Below, in pieces: positions 1 to 8,657 of a DNA stretch of 64,000 nucleotides (within the stretch, counting starts at the first letter, position 1; the number at the start of each line of letters is the position of its first letter). Source of the DNA: Brachybacterium aquaticum (GTDB lineage Bacteria > Actinomycetota > Actinomycetes > Actinomycetales > Dermabacteraceae); contig NZ_JACHLZ010000001.1 in the NCBI RefSeq assembly GCF_014204755.1, forward strand, positions 558,001 through 622,000, read 5' to 3'. Below the pieces are notes generated by a model. It ran no database searches, was not told the DNA's origin, and saw only the letters and a list, made by a program, of their open reading frames with translations. Position numbers and translations under genes: made by a program.

Positions 1-108
1 CACCTCGGCGGCTCCGTCGGCCGACGGGGCATCCAGGCCGTGGCGGTGCAGACGCCAGGCGAGAGCGCGGGAGGCATCGAGCGAGGTCATGGGCGAGGGC
101 GCGGTCAT
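1..108 (-). CDS. Winged-helix DNA-binding domain protein (AlkZ-like), N-terminal part
   Basis: Only the first 36 codons are present; the gene runs out of the window on the left. From the ATG at 108 the protein reads MTAPSP and then MTSLDASRALAWRLHRHG. A second in-frame ATG at 90 is an equally good start. The DASRALAWRLRRH-type opening resembles the start of the winged-helix (HTH_42/AlkZ-like) family, some members of which are DNA glycosylases. With so little sequence the family call is tentative. The palindrome GTCGGCCGAC lies inside it at 16-25. Confidence 0.5.
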   Translation of the reverse strand, partial: MTAPSPMTSLDASRALAWRLHRHGLDAPSADGAAEV

Positions 109-154
109 GGGGAGGGCTCTGTCATGGGATGGGCGTTGTCATGGCGGGCTGGCC

Positions 155-1150
155 TCAGACACGTTCGCCGTCGGGAGTGGTCTGCCGCCTGTCCCCGAGC
201 CCTGCCTCGAGGGTGCTGAGCAGGTGCTCGACGAACTCCGTCGGCCGCACGTCGGTCATCAGGTCCACCGTGGGCTCGCGGCCCCAGCGGCCCAGCTCGT
301 CGCCGACGGTCTGGCCGCGGGTGAGGGTGCCGGCCAGCTCCACGTCGACCGGCAGCGGCCGGGTCTCGGCGAACTCGCCCGTGACCGCGTGGGCGGTGAC
401 CAGCGGGTCGTGCACGTGCGCCATCCACCCGAACCCGTCGGCCTCATGGAACTCGAAGTAGAAGCGCACCGCGTCGGCGAGGATCCGCGCGACCGGAGGG
501 GAGGTCGAGCCCGCGAGGTGCTCGAGCCGGTCCAGCTCCGCCGCGGTGAAGGCGATCTGCTCGGTCGCCTGGAGCGCGCCGAGCACGGGCAGGCGCGGCG
601 CGGAGGCGAAGGCGGCGAGCACGCGCTGCGCCGCCTCGGGATCCACGGCGATGTTCCACTCGCTGGTCGCGCCGGTGTTGCCGCGGTGGTTGATCGCCCC
701 GCCCATCACGTGCAGGCGGCGCAGCAGCCGCGGCAGCTCCGGCTCGATCTCGAGGGCGAGCGCGAGGTTCGTGTGCGGGCCGAGCACGAGGCCCACGAGC
801 TCCCCGGGCCGCTCGCGTGCGAGGTCCACCCACAGCTGCGCGCCGCGCCGCGGATCTTCGGTGCGGGTCGGCTCCGGCAGCACAGCGTGACCGAGGCCCG
901 TCGGCCCGTGGGTGTCGTCGGCGAACATCGGCGGCTCCACGAGCGGGCGGTCCGCGCCGAGCGCGACCGGAGCGTCGAGGCCGAGCAGCTCGGAGAGGAC
1001 GAGGTTGTTGCGGTGCACGGTCGCGGCCGGGACGTTCCCGCCGGTGGAGACGATCCCCGCCACCTCCACGTCGTCGCGGCAGGCGAGGTAGGTCAGGGCG
1101 ATCGCGTCGTCGATGCCGGTGTCGCAGTCGACCAGGAGGGGGAGCGTCAT
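155..1150 (-). CDS. Inosine/uridine-type nucleoside hydrolase
   Basis: The 331-aa protein is the usual length for the IU_nuc_hydro family, which hydrolyses the N-glycosidic bond of ribonucleosides in nucleoside salvage. The calcium and ribose-binding signature is at the N-terminus: DCDTGIDDA, residues 8-16, with Asp10, Asp14 and Asp15 as expected ligands. A late HVHDP segment near residue 245 matches the position of the final metal-binding Asp. No signal peptide is visible, so the enzyme is probably cytoplasmic. The partial winged-helix gene follows in the same direction. Substrate preference (inosine, uridine or pyrimidine) cannot be read from the sequence. Confidence 0.9.
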   Translation of the reverse strand: MTLPLLVDCDTGIDDAIALTYLACRDDVEVAGIVSTGGNVPAATVHRNNLVLSELLGLDAPVALGADRPLVEPPMFADDTHGPTGLGHAVLPEPTRTEDPRRGAQLWVDLARERPGELVGLVLGPHTNLALALEIEPELPRLLRRLHVMGGAINHRGNTGATSEWNIAVDPEAAQRVLAAFASAPRLPVLGALQATEQIAFTAAELDRLEHLAGSTSPPVARILADAVRFYFEFHEADGFGWMAHVHDPLVTAHAVTGEFAETRPLPVDVELAGTLTRGQTVGDELGRWGREPTVDLMTDVRPTEFVEHLLSTLEAGLGDRRQTTPDGERV

Positions 1151-1316
1151 CCCCTGAGCCTACGGCGGCGTGCGCGACAGGGGAGGGGCGAGTCGGGCGG
1201 AGTGCGCGACGGGCGAGGGGCGAGTCGGGCGGAGCGGGCGCCGGCAGGATGCGTGGCCGGCGGGGTGCGCGCCGGGCGGGGTGGCGACGGCGCGCTGGGC
1301 GGGGGAGGATCGCTCC

Positions 1317-1718
1317 ATGGCGCATCCGCAGATGTTCGACGATGACGATCCGGTGCTCGAGCGCGTGCGCAGGATCGCCCTGGCCCTGCCCGGGGCGGCG
1401 GAGAAGATCAGCCATGGCCGCCCCGCCTTCCACACCGTGAAGGTGCACTGCTACTACGGCGGCTCGCGCAAGCTCGAGGGGGAGTGGGTGCAGCATCCGC
1501 ACTCCGTGCTGCTGCACCTGCCGGAGTCCGAGGCGGCGGCGCTCGCCGAGGACCCGCGCAGCTTCGTGCCCGCGTATCTGGGGCCGTCCGGCTGGCTCGG
1601 CATCGACCTGGATGCGCGCACGGACGACGTCGAGCTCGCCGAGCTCCTCGAGGAGTCCTACCGCACCGTCGCCCCCAAGCGACTGATCGCCGAGCTCGAC
1701 GCGCGCGGAGAGAGCTGA
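1317..1718 (+). CDS. MmcQ/YjbR family protein
   Basis: The protein has 133 aa from the ATG at 1317, which follows a GGGGGAGGA ribosome-binding site; the longer upstream reading is low-complexity and unlikely to be coding. The sequence (GAAEKISHGRPAFHT early, then a conserved WLGIDL stretch and a C-terminal SYRTVAPKRL) matches the YjbR/CyaY-like DNA-binding fold. The biological role of this family is poorly known. The gene stands alone, divergent from the nucleoside hydrolase. Confidence 0.85.
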   Translation: MAHPQMFDDDDPVLERVRRIALALPGAAEKISHGRPAFHTVKVHCYYGGSRKLEGEWVQHPHSVLLHLPESEAAALAEDPRSFVPAYLGPSGWLGIDLDARTDDVELAELLEESYRTVAPKRLIAELDARGES

Positions 1719-1779
1719 CGAGGAGAGCCAGCGGGAAGGGGGCGCCTAGATCGTCGGGGCGCTCAGCTCGTGGGAGCGT

Positions 1780-2946
1780 TCAGGCTGTCGGACCGGGCAG
1801 CTCCTGCATCGCCCCCAGCAGTTCGAAGATCCGCTCGCCCATCTCCACCTGGGTGAGCAGCAGGCCGAGCGTCCCGTCGGGGTCGACGAAGAAGTCGGTG
1901 CCCGCCCCGCCGGACCAGCCCCACCGGCCCGCATGCGCGCCGGCGGTCACCACCGAGACGCCGAAGCCCCATCCGGTGCCGTTCCAGAAGCCGGGGAAGA
2001 ACGAGTCCGGCTGTTTCGCGGCGGCGGGCACCTGGTCGGTGCTGAGCAGGCGCAGGTGCGCGGGGGAGACGAGCTCCCCGTCGCGCAGCGCGCGCAGGAA
2101 GCGCAGGTAGTCGGCGGCTGTGGAGACGAGCTCGCCGTGGCTGACGTCGTGCCCGGGATCTCCCACCAGCGGCCCGCCGCCGAGCGGCTCGAGCTCGACC
2201 AGGCCCGCGAGCCCGTCGGCCGCCGTGCGTCCGGTGCCGGGTTCCTCGTCCTCGCCCGCCACCGAGTACGCGGCCGGCAGTCGGTCGCGCTTCTCCTCGG
2301 GCACCCACAGCCCGATGTCCACCATCCCGAGCGGCGCGAAGAGGGTCTCGCGCAGGTGCGCCTGGAGGCTCGTGCCGGTCACGCGCGAGAGCAGGATCCC
2401 GAGCACGCTGAAGGAGTGGTGGTAGCGCCACACCCGCCCGGGCTGCCCGACCAGCGGCAGTGTGCCGAGCGCGGCGAGCCAGTCGCCGGCCGGGAGGGTC
2501 CAGGGCGCCGATCCCGCCTCGAGGCCGCGCTCGGCCATGGCCCGCTGCAAGGGGCTCTCCTCGAGGATCATCCCCACCCCGGAGGTGCAGGTCAGCAGGT
2601 GGCGGAGGGTGATCGGCGCGTCCGCGGGGACGGTGTCGTCGAGCTGCGCGCCGGGGCTCGTGAGCAGGCGGGGCGCGGCGAGCTCGGGGAGCCAGCGGCC
2701 GACGGGGTCGTCGAGAGCGAGCACGCCCTGCTCGACCAGGCGCAGTGCGGCGACGGCGGTGATCGCCTTGGTCATCGACTGGATGCGCATGATCGCGTCG
2801 GCCTCGAGTGGCGGACCGTCCACCGCCATCGCCCCGCGGGCGACCGGTTCGGGGTCGCGGCCGTGGGCGATGATCCCGCCGGGCACGGTCCCGGTGAGCA
2901 CAGCGCTCTCGAGCAGGCGGACGGCAGGGGAGGTCGGCGTCGACAT
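1780..2946 (-). CDS. Serine hydrolase, beta-lactamase/esterase (class C-like) family
   Basis: The protein has 388 aa, starting at the ATG at 2946 (MSTPTSP); nine further codons upstream look non-coding. The nucleophile motif SMTK is at residues 57-60 (SxxK), and a YHHS segment around residue 180 takes the place of YxN. A GWSGGAG stretch near the C-terminus corresponds to the third active-site motif. This pattern is typical of EstB-like esterases and penicillin-binding-protein-like hydrolases rather than true beta-lactamases. No signal peptide is seen, so it is probably a cytoplasmic esterase of unknown substrate. Confidence 0.85.
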   Translation of the reverse strand: MSTPTSPAVRLLESAVLTGTVPGGIIAHGRDPEPVARGAMAVDGPPLEADAIMRIQSMTKAITAVAALRLVEQGVLALDDPVGRWLPELAAPRLLTSPGAQLDDTVPADAPITLRHLLTCTSGVGMILEESPLQRAMAERGLEAGSAPWTLPAGDWLAALGTLPLVGQPGRVWRYHHSFSVLGILLSRVTGTSLQAHLRETLFAPLGMVDIGLWVPEEKRDRLPAAYSVAGEDEEPGTGRTAADGLAGLVELEPLGGGPLVGDPGHDVSHGELVSTAADYLRFLRALRDGELVSPAHLRLLSTDQVPAAAKQPDSFFPGFWNGTGWGFGVSVVTAGAHAGRWGWSGGAGTDFFVDPDGTLGLLLTQVEMGERIFELLGAMQELPGPTA

Positions 2947-3015
2947 GACCCCAGCGTAGGCGCGCGCTCCCACATCGTCATCGGGCTGCGTCAGGACGCC
3001 GGCCCCTCACGGCGC

Positions 3016-3066
3016 GCGGGGAGAAGGTGCTGGAATACGCAACCCATTCCCGCACCTTCTCCCCGC
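3016..3066. repeat. 51-bp hairpin repeat, copy 1 (21-9-21)
   Basis: The left arm 3016-3036 runs GCGGGGAGAAGGTGC then TGGAAT; the right arm 3046-3066 runs ATTCCC then GCACCTTCTCCCCGC; nine bases lie between. The arms pair almost perfectly. Length, arm size and the GGAAT/ATTCC inner core are the same as in three further copies at 20238, 20497 and 20623. It lies between the serine hydrolase and pirin starts, 24 bases before the pirin -10 box. Confidence 0.85.
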
Positions 3067-3089
3067 CGGGCACCGGACGCGCCGCCGCC

Positions 3090-3095
3090 TAGACT
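3090..3095 (+). promoter_or_regulatory. -10 box of the pirin gene (leaderless type)
   Basis: TAGACT ends six bases before the ATG at 3102. This spacing puts the transcript start at or next to the start codon. No convincing -35 hexamer is visible. The 51-bp hairpin ends 23 bases upstream. Confidence 0.45.
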
Positions 3096-3101
3096 CCCTG
3101 C

Positions 3102-4193
3102 ATGAGCACCTTCGAGGACTTCGTCCTCCTGGCCCCGCGGGAGGTGCCCCTCGGCGGGCTGCGCGGGATGACCGTGCACCGCACCCTCCCGGCCCGCGCC
3201 ACCTCGCTCATCGGCGCCTGGTGCTTCGTGGACCACTTCGGGCCGGACGACGTCTCCGCGACCGACGGGATGCGGGTCGCGCGCCACCCCCACACGGGCC
3301 TCGCCACCGTGTCGTGGCTGTTCGACGGCGCGATCACCCACCGCGACTCGATCGGCAGCCACTCCCTGGTCCGCCCCGGGGACGTGGACCTCATGGTCGC
3401 TGGCTCCGGGATCACCCACTCGGAGTTCTCCACCCTGGACACCACCGTCCTCCACGGCGTGCAGCTCTGGTACGCGCTGCCGGACCGCGCCCGGTTCCGT
3501 GAGCAGGAGTTCACCGTCCACACCCCGCCCGAGCACGCGACCGCACGGGCCGCGGTGCGGGTGGGGCTCGGCGGCTTCCGCGCCACCGATGAGGACGGCG
3601 CCGCGCTCGAGGACCGCAGCCCCGTGGTCACCGACACCGCGCTCGGCATGGTGCAGATCGACCTGCGCGCCGGGTCGAGGCTGCACCTCGAGCTCGAGGC
3701 CGGGCACGAGCACGGCATCCTCGTGGACCGCGGCGCGGCCCGGCTCTCGACCGTGCGCCCGGGCGACGCGGGCCCCGACTCCAGCACGCCCGGCGCGTCG
3801 ACGGAGCTCGTCCACGACGCGGCCGAGCGGGACCTGGTCGTGCTGCCCGACGGGGTGGACCACCTCGACCTCGCCGCGACCGGCGACACGGACCTGCGCG
3901 TCATGCTGCTCAGCGGTGAGCCGCTCGGCGAGGACATCATCATGTGGTGGAACTTCGTGGGCCGAACCCACGAGGAGATCGTCGCCTTCCGCGCCCGCTA
4001 CCAGGCGGAGATCGGCGTCGAGCTCGCCCTCGAGGACGCCCCGATCGCCGACATCGCCCGCGAGCGCGGCGGGCTCGCAGCGGACGACGAGCAGTTCGGC
4101 CCGTTCGCGGACCACACGCCGACCGCGCTGCCGGCGCCCGGTCTGCCGAACGGTCGACTCCGCTCCCGCGGACGCCGCGAACTGCCCGCCTGA
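3102..4193 (+). CDS. Pirin family protein
   Basis: The 363-aa protein is a bicupin of the pirin family. The N-terminal cupin carries the metal ligands: HPHTG at residues 62-66 (His62, His64) and GITHSE at 103-108 (His106, Glu108), as in human pirin and the quercetinase-like bacterial members. The C-terminal half has the conserved LSGEPLGEDIIMWWNFVG segment, where members of this family carry a second cupin. A variable tail of about 40 residues follows. Bacterial pirins bind Fe and have been linked to quercetinase activity or to metabolic enzymes; which applies here is unknown. Confidence 0.92.
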   Translation: MSTFEDFVLLAPREVPLGGLRGMTVHRTLPARATSLIGAWCFVDHFGPDDVSATDGMRVARHPHTGLATVSWLFDGAITHRDSIGSHSLVRPGDVDLMVAGSGITHSEFSTLDTTVLHGVQLWYALPDRARFREQEFTVHTPPEHATARAAVRVGLGGFRATDEDGAALEDRSPVVTDTALGMVQIDLRAGSRLHLELEAGHEHGILVDRGAARLSTVRPGDAGPDSSTPGASTELVHDAAERDLVVLPDGVDHLDLAATGDTDLRVMLLSGEPLGEDIIMWWNFVGRTHEEIVAFRARYQAEIGVELALEDAPIADIARERGGLAADDEQFGPFADHTPTALPAPGLPNGRLRSRGRRELPA

Positions 4194-4268
4194 CACCCTG
4201 CCGTTCCGCCGGACTCACGCGCCGGCGCTCCCGTCGACCCGCCCCTCCCTCCTGCCCCGAAGGACCCC

Positions 4269-5513
4269 GTGACCAGCTCCTCCCCGCACTCTGACGCCGC
4301 GCCCGACAGCGCCGGCCACGACTCGGCGCACCCCGACGCCGCGCCCGACGGCGCCTCCGTCCCCACCCCTGACCAGACCGAGCGTGTCATCCTGCAGGCC
4401 GCTGCCGACGAGGGCGGCACCGGCCGCCCCGGCGACATCCTCGTGGTCGGCGACGCCACCGGAGCCCTCACCGCCGCCGCGCTCGAGCTCGTGGCGGACC
4501 ACGAGACCGCCCGGGTGTGGTCCTGGAGCACGTCCCGGGCGGAGGTCCGCGCGCTCGCCGATCTGCTGCCCGGCCCGCTCTCGAGCGGACGCCTGGTGCT
4601 CCCGCAGGGCAGCGACCCGGCCCCGCTCGAGGAGTTCGCCGCTGCGGCGTCGGTGCATCTGGTCCTCGCCCGCCTGCCGAAGTCCCTCGCCGCGCTCGAG
4701 GACCTCGCCCGCCACCTGGCCCGCCTCGCCGAGCGCAGCGACCGCGCCGACCGCACCGACCTCACCCTCGTCGCGGGTGGGCGCGTGAAGCACATGACCC
4801 GCTCCCAGAACGAGGTGCTCGGCGCGTTCTTCGGCGAGGTCCGCGCCTCCCGCGGGCTCGGCAAGTCCCGGGCGCTGATCGCGTCGGACCCTCGCGCGGA
4901 GGTCGCCGCTCCGGAGCCTGCGACCGGCACCGCCCATGTCGCCGTGCGCGGCACCGGGCGGGAGCTGGCGCTGCGCGGCGTGGGCGGGGTGTTCGGCGGC
5001 GCCCGACCCGATGCAGGCAGCCTCCTGCTGCTGGAGGCGCTGGACCGTGCGCTCGCCGCCGGGGAGCTCGACGCCGTCACCTCCACCGTCGATCTCGGCT
5101 GCGGCAACGGCCTGCTCACCGCCCACCTCGCCGCGGCGCTGCCGGAGGCGCGGGTGCTCGGCAGCGACGACGACCTCGACGCCGTCGCCTCCACCCGCGC
5201 GACCCTCGAAGCCAGCGACCTCGAGCGGGAGGGCGTGCAGGTCAGCTGGGACGACGCCCTCTCCGATGTCGCCGAGGACAGCGCGGACCTGGTGCTGCTG
5301 AACCCGCCCTTCCACGACGGGCCGGGGATCGACGCGACCCTCGTGCGGGGTCTGCTGGATGCGGCCGCGCGCGTGCTGCGCCCGGGCGGGCAGCTGTGGT
5401 TCGTCCACAACTCCCATCTGCGCTACCGCCCCGAGCTCGAGGCCCGCGTCGGCACCGTCCGCCAGCGCGCCCGCGACCGCCGCTTCACCGTGCTCAGCGC
5501 CGTCGCGAGGTAG
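4269..5513 (+). CDS. Class I SAM-dependent methyltransferase, RsmC/RlmG type
   Basis: The 414-aa protein starts at a GTG. A low-complexity start of about 35 residues precedes an N-terminal pseudo-methyltransferase domain, then the catalytic domain has the SAM motif DLGCGNG (275-281) and the substrate motif NPPF (345-348). NPPF with this two-domain layout is typical of the rRNA guanine-N2 methyltransferases RsmC and RlmG. The target (16S G1207 or 23S G1835 type) cannot be told apart here. The gene follows pirin by 75 bases and ends at a strong hairpin. Confidence 0.85.
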   Translation: MTSSSPHSDAAPDSAGHDSAHPDAAPDGASVPTPDQTERVILQAAADEGGTGRPGDILVVGDATGALTAAALELVADHETARVWSWSTSRAEVRALADLLPGPLSSGRLVLPQGSDPAPLEEFAAAASVHLVLARLPKSLAALEDLARHLARLAERSDRADRTDLTLVAGGRVKHMTRSQNEVLGAFFGEVRASRGLGKSRALIASDPRAEVAAPEPATGTAHVAVRGTGRELALRGVGGVFGGARPDAGSLLLLEALDRALAAGELDAVTSTVDLGCGNGLLTAHLAAALPEARVLGSDDDLDAVASTRATLEASDLEREGVQVSWDDALSDVAEDSADLVLLNPPFHDGPGIDATLVRGLLDAAARVLRPGGQLWFVHNSHLRYRPELEARVGTVRQRARDRRFTVLSAVAR

Positions 5514-5525
5514 CACAGAACGACA

Positions 5526-5565
5526 CGACGAAGGGGCGGGGCCCGCAGGCCCCGCCCCTTCGTCG
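5526..5565. terminator. Bidirectional terminator between the methyltransferase gene and purQ
   Basis: A perfect 18-bp stem (5526-5543 with 5548-5565) closes a four-base loop CGCA. It lies between two convergent genes 12 bases after the methyltransferase stop. The stem is flanked by A- and T-containing bases on both sides, so it could stop transcription from either direction. Confidence 0.8.
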
Positions 5566-5604
5566 TCGCGCACCGGGTTCCCCCGGCGTGCGTGATGCTC
5601 CTGG

Positions 5605-6330
5605 TCAGCCGACCATGCTGCGCAGCACCGAGGTGAACATGGTCAGACCGTCGGTGCCGGTGCGGGTGCCCTGGCCGGGCTCGTCGGGGCCGAAGCCGGC
5701 CTCGACCGCGTGCTCGGGATGCGGCATGAGGCCCACCACGTTGCCCTCGGCGTTGGTGATCCCGGCGATGTCGTTGCGGGAGCCGTTGGGGTTCTGCTCG
5801 AACCCGGCGGGGCCGTGGGTGGCGCCGGCGACGTAGCGGAAGACCACGCGTCCCTCGTCCTCGAGCTGCGCGAGGGTGCGCTCGTCGGCCACGTACTGGC
5901 CGTCCTGGTTCTTCAGCGGGATGCGGATGACCTGGCCGGGCTCGTAGCCGGTGGTCCACGCGGTGCGGGTGTTCTCCACCTTCAGGGGCTGGTCGCGGCA
6001 GATGAACGCACGGTGGGCGTTCTTGATCATCGCGCCGGGCAGCAGGTGCGTCTCGCAGAGGATCTGGAAGCCGTTGCAGATGCCGAGCACCGGCAGACCG
6101 CCCTTGGCGGCGTCGACCACCTTGTCCATCACGGGTGCGAAGCGGCTGATCGCCCCGGCGCGCAGGTAGTCGCCGTAGGAGAAGCCGCCGGGCAGCACGA
6201 CCGCCTCGACGTCGCGCAGGTCGTCCTCGCCGTGCCACAGCGCGACCGGCTCGGCACCGGCCAGGCGCACGGCCCGCAGCGCGTCGCGGTCGTCCAGGGT
6301 GCCGGGGAAGGTCACCACACCGATGCGCAT
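5605..6330 (-). CDS. purQ: Phosphoribosylformylglycinamidine synthase, glutaminase subunit
   Basis: The 241-aa protein is a class I glutamine amidotransferase. Cys85 in GICNGFQIL is the nucleophile, and His204 and Glu206 in MPHPEHA complete the triad. PurQ supplies ammonia to PurL in step four of purine synthesis, with PurS bridging the two. The purS stop and the purQ ATG overlap as TGATG, so translation is probably coupled. purL itself is not in the window. Confidence 0.97.
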   Translation of the reverse strand: MRIGVVTFPGTLDDRDALRAVRLAGAEPVALWHGEDDLRDVEAVVLPGGFSYGDYLRAGAISRFAPVMDKVVDAAKGGLPVLGICNGFQILCETHLLPGAMIKNAHRAFICRDQPLKVENTRTAWTTGYEPGQVIRIPLKNQDGQYVADERTLAQLEDEGRVVFRYVAGATHGPAGFEQNPNGSRNDIAGITNAEGNVVGLMPHPEHAVEAGFGPDEPGQGTRTGTDGLTMFTSVLRSMVG

Positions 6331-6581
6331 CAGGCGTCCTCGACCTCGAGGGCGACGACGTCCTCGATCACCGGGTTGGACAGCAGCGTGGTCGCGGCCT
6401 CGCGCAGGGAGGCGAGCACCTCGTCGGTGATCTCGCCCTCGACCTCGAGCTCGAACCGCTTGCCCTGGCGCACGGAGGCGATGCCCTCGAAGCCGAGCCG
6501 CGGCAGGGCGGCGGCGACGGCCTTGCCCTGCGGGTCGAGGATCTCCGGCTTGGGCATGACGTGGACCACGACACGTGGCAT
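6330..6581 (-). CDS. purS: Phosphoribosylformylglycinamidine synthase, PurS subunit
   Basis: The 83-aa protein has the usual PurS length and opening ([20 protein letters not shown]) and the conserved [10 protein letters not shown] segment. PurS joins PurQ and small PurL into the FGAM synthase complex of Gram-positive bacteria. It is the first gene of a purS-purQ unit; an AGGAGAA ribosome-binding site precedes the ATG. Confidence 0.96.
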   Translation of the reverse strand: MPRVVVHVMPKPEILDPQGKAVAAALPRLGFEGIASVRQGKRFELEVEGEITDEVLASLREAATTLLSNPVIEDVVALEVEDA

Positions 6582-6886
6582 GGGGCTTCTCCTGGGGGAC
6601 GGATCGCGCGGCCGACGGGGCCGGGCGGGAGGGGCGTGGGCGGCCGGGCGGACCCGGCCCCGCCATGGTACCGAGGCCCGCGCCCGCGTGCCTGTCGCGC
6701 CCGAGGCGCGGTCGCGCCCGTCGGCCGACGAGGCAGGGCCCCGTGGCGGGACATCGGCCGACGCGCGCGAGCCCGCGCGGGGGAGGGACCGTCGGCCGAC
6801 GCCCGCCGGCGGCCGACGCCCGCTGGCCCGGCGGGCCCGGCGGGGATAGGTTCGGGGCACCGCGTCCGCGACCCCGGGAGGAACCG
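6582..6886. other. Gene-free divergent region rich in GGCCGAC palindromes
   Basis: This 305-base stretch separates purS from the metallo-hydrolase gene. It holds two exact copies of the palindrome GTCGGCCGAC (6720-6729, 6791-6800) and two near copies (6753-6762 and about 6810). A TAGGTT box at 6847-6852 may be the promoter of the right-hand gene, which has a GGGAGGA ribosome-binding site. The purS promoter is not obvious. Confidence 0.5.
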
Positions 6887-7609
6887 ATGAAGATCCGCCA
6901 CCTCGTCCACTCGTGCCTGCTCGTGGAGCTCGCCGGCCGTCGCCTGCTCGTGGATCCGGGCGGCTTCAGCGGCGATGCGGTCCGGGCCCTCGGCGCCGAC
7001 GGGCTCGCGGGCCTGGACGCCGTGCTGCTCACCCACCAGCACCCTGACCATGTCGATCCCGCCCTGCTCGCCGAGGTGCTGCGCCATTCGCCGGACGCCG
7101 AGGTCATCGCCGAGCCGGAGACCGCGGCGGCGATCACCGCCGCGGACTGGGAGGGCGGCCCCGTCGAGCGCGAGCGGGTGATGCCGCTCGCCGCGGGGGA
7201 GACCCACCGCTTCGCCGGCGCGGGCGGCGAGGAGCCGCTGACCCTGCACGCTGTCGGCGGCCGCCACGCGGTCATCCACCCCGACATCCCGCGCATCGGC
7301 AACTGCGGGCTGGTCCTCGCCGCCGGGGACGGGCCCCGGCTGGGGATCACCGGCGACTCCCTCGAGCCGGTCGCGGAGTTCCACGGCATCGACGTGCTCG
7401 CCTTCGCCGTCACCGCCCCCTGGTCGAAGATGGCCGAGACCATCGACTTCCTGCGTGCGGTGGGGCCGCGGCTCGCGCTGCCGGTGCACGACGCGATCGT
7501 CAGCCCCTCCGGCCGGCCCATCTACCTGCGCCAGTCCACGAACCTCGCCCCCGAGGGCACTGAGGTGCGCGATTGGCCCGAGGACGGGATCGTCGAGGTC
7601 GGCGCCTGA
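6887..7609 (+). CDS. MBL-fold metallo-hydrolase, UlaG-like
   Basis: The protein has 240 aa. The metal motif HQHPDH is at residues 50-55; the later GxxGD segment is GITGDS around residue 150, and a conserved PVHDA follows near 200. The compact form, beginning [10 protein letters not shown] and lacking extra domains, matches the UlaG/L-ascorbate-6-phosphate-lactonase-like Zn hydrolases of unknown substrate. It is a single gene between purS and purC, closed by its own terminator. Confidence 0.85.
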   Translation: MKIRHLVHSCLLVELAGRRLLVDPGGFSGDAVRALGADGLAGLDAVLLTHQHPDHVDPALLAEVLRHSPDAEVIAEPETAAAITAADWEGGPVERERVMPLAAGETHRFAGAGGEEPLTLHAVGGRHAVIHPDIPRIGNCGLVLAAGDGPRLGITGDSLEPVAEFHGIDVLAFAVTAPWSKMAETIDFLRAVGPRLALPVHDAIVSPSGRPIYLRQSTNLAPEGTEVRDWPEDGIVEVGA

Positions 7610-7641
7610 CACGACGGGCCCGGCACGACACCGCTTGACAT

Positions 7642-7681
7642 GACGACGCCGCCCGGAGGAGATCCTCCGGGCGGCGTCGTC
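7642..7681. terminator. Bidirectional terminator before purC
   Basis: GACGACGCCGCCCGGAGGA pairs with its exact reverse complement, leaving only two central bases, so 16-17 pairs can form around a small loop. It lies between the convergent metallo-hydrolase gene and purC. Confidence 0.75.
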
Positions 7682-7730
7682 CTGCGGGCAGCTGCCCTCT
7701 CGCGGTGTGCGCGCGTGTGGGGCGCGTGCC

Positions 7731-8657
7731 TCAGAAGCTGGTGCCGGTGAGTCGCTCGTACGCCTCGACGTAGCGGGCGCGGGTCTGGGCGACGACCTCC
7801 TCGGGCAGCTCCGGCGGCGGGGTGTTCGAGCCCTTGTGCCAGCCGGAGGCGGGGGAGGTGAGCCAATCGCGCACGAACTGTTTGTCCAGGCTCGGCTGCA
7901 CGCGGCCCTCCACGTAGGTGTCGGCGGACCAGAAGCGGGAGGAGTCCGGGGTGAGCACCTCGTCGCCGAGCAGCAGCGTCCCGTCGGTGCGGGAGCGGCC
8001 GAACTCGAGCTTCGTGTCCGCCAGGATGATCCCGCGCTCCCCGGCGATCGCACGGGCCCGCTCGTACACGGCGAGGGTCAGCTCCTGCAGCTGCCCGGTG
8101 AGCTCCGTGCCGAGGAGGTCCTCGGCCTGGGCGACGGTGATGTTCTCGTCGTGGTCCCCGGCCTCCGCCTTCGTGGAGGGGGTGAAGATCGCGGGGTCCA
8201 GGCGGGACGCCTCGACGAGGCCCTGGGGCAGCACGTGCCCGCCCACGGAGCCGCCGGCGCGGTAGTCCGCCAGGCCAGAGCCGGTGAGGTAGCCGCGGGC
8301 GATGCACTCCAGCGGCACCATGTCCAGGCCGCGGCAGCGCAGGGCGCGGCCTGCGACGGCGTCCGGCACGTCGGTGGCGGACAGGACGTGGTGGGGGACC
8401 ACGTCGGCGAGCTGCTCGAACCAGAACACGCTGATCCCGGTGAGCAGTCGGCCCTTGTCGGGGATGCCGGGCTGGAGCGAGTGGTCGTAGGCGCTGATGC
8501 GGTCGGTCGCGACCACCAGCACCTCCTCGGCGCTGCCGGGGTCGGTGCCGGCGGGGACGTACAGCTCGCGGACCTTGCCGGAGACGACGTGGTCCCAGCC
8601 CGGCAGCTGCGGCGCCTCGACCAGGGGCGCGTTCAGGGAGGACGGGGTGGTGCTCAT
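7731..8657 (-). CDS. purC: Phosphoribosylaminoimidazole-succinocarboxamide synthase
   Basis: The 308-aa SAICAR synthase is complete. It has the ATP-site opening VSGKVRELY, the DRISAYDHSLQPGIPDKG segment and the C-terminal SKQFVRDW-type motif (here DKQFVRDWL). The enzyme joins CAIR and aspartate in purine synthesis. Its ATG overlaps the purD stop in an ATGA arrangement, so the two are translationally coupled, with purD first. Confidence 0.97.
   Translation of the reverse strand: MSTTPSSLNAPLVEAPQLPGWDHVVSGKVRELYVPAGTDPGSAEEVLVVATDRISAYDHSLQPGIPDKGRLLTGISVFWFEQLADVVPHHVLSATDVPDAVAGRALRCRGLDMVPLECIARGYLTGSGLADYRAGGSVGGHVLPQGLVEASRLDPAIFTPSTKAEAGDHDENITVAQAEDLLGTELTGQLQELTLAVYERARAIAGERGIILADTKLEFGRSRTDGTLLLGDEVLTPDSSRFWSADTYVEGRVQPSLDKQFVRDWLTSPASGWHKGSNTPPPELPEEVVAQTRARYVEAYERLTGTSF

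Noticed and set aside
89..1345. Long open frame on the plus strand across the nucleoside hydrolase gene
   Set aside because: Open frames antisense to strongly GC-biased genes are expected here. The translation is Arg/Gly/Ala-rich without a family pattern, while the minus strand encodes a clear enzyme.
3018..3064. The 3-kb hairpin as a simple terminator
   Set aside because: It lies between divergent starts, not after a gene, and shares its exact geometry with three other elements.
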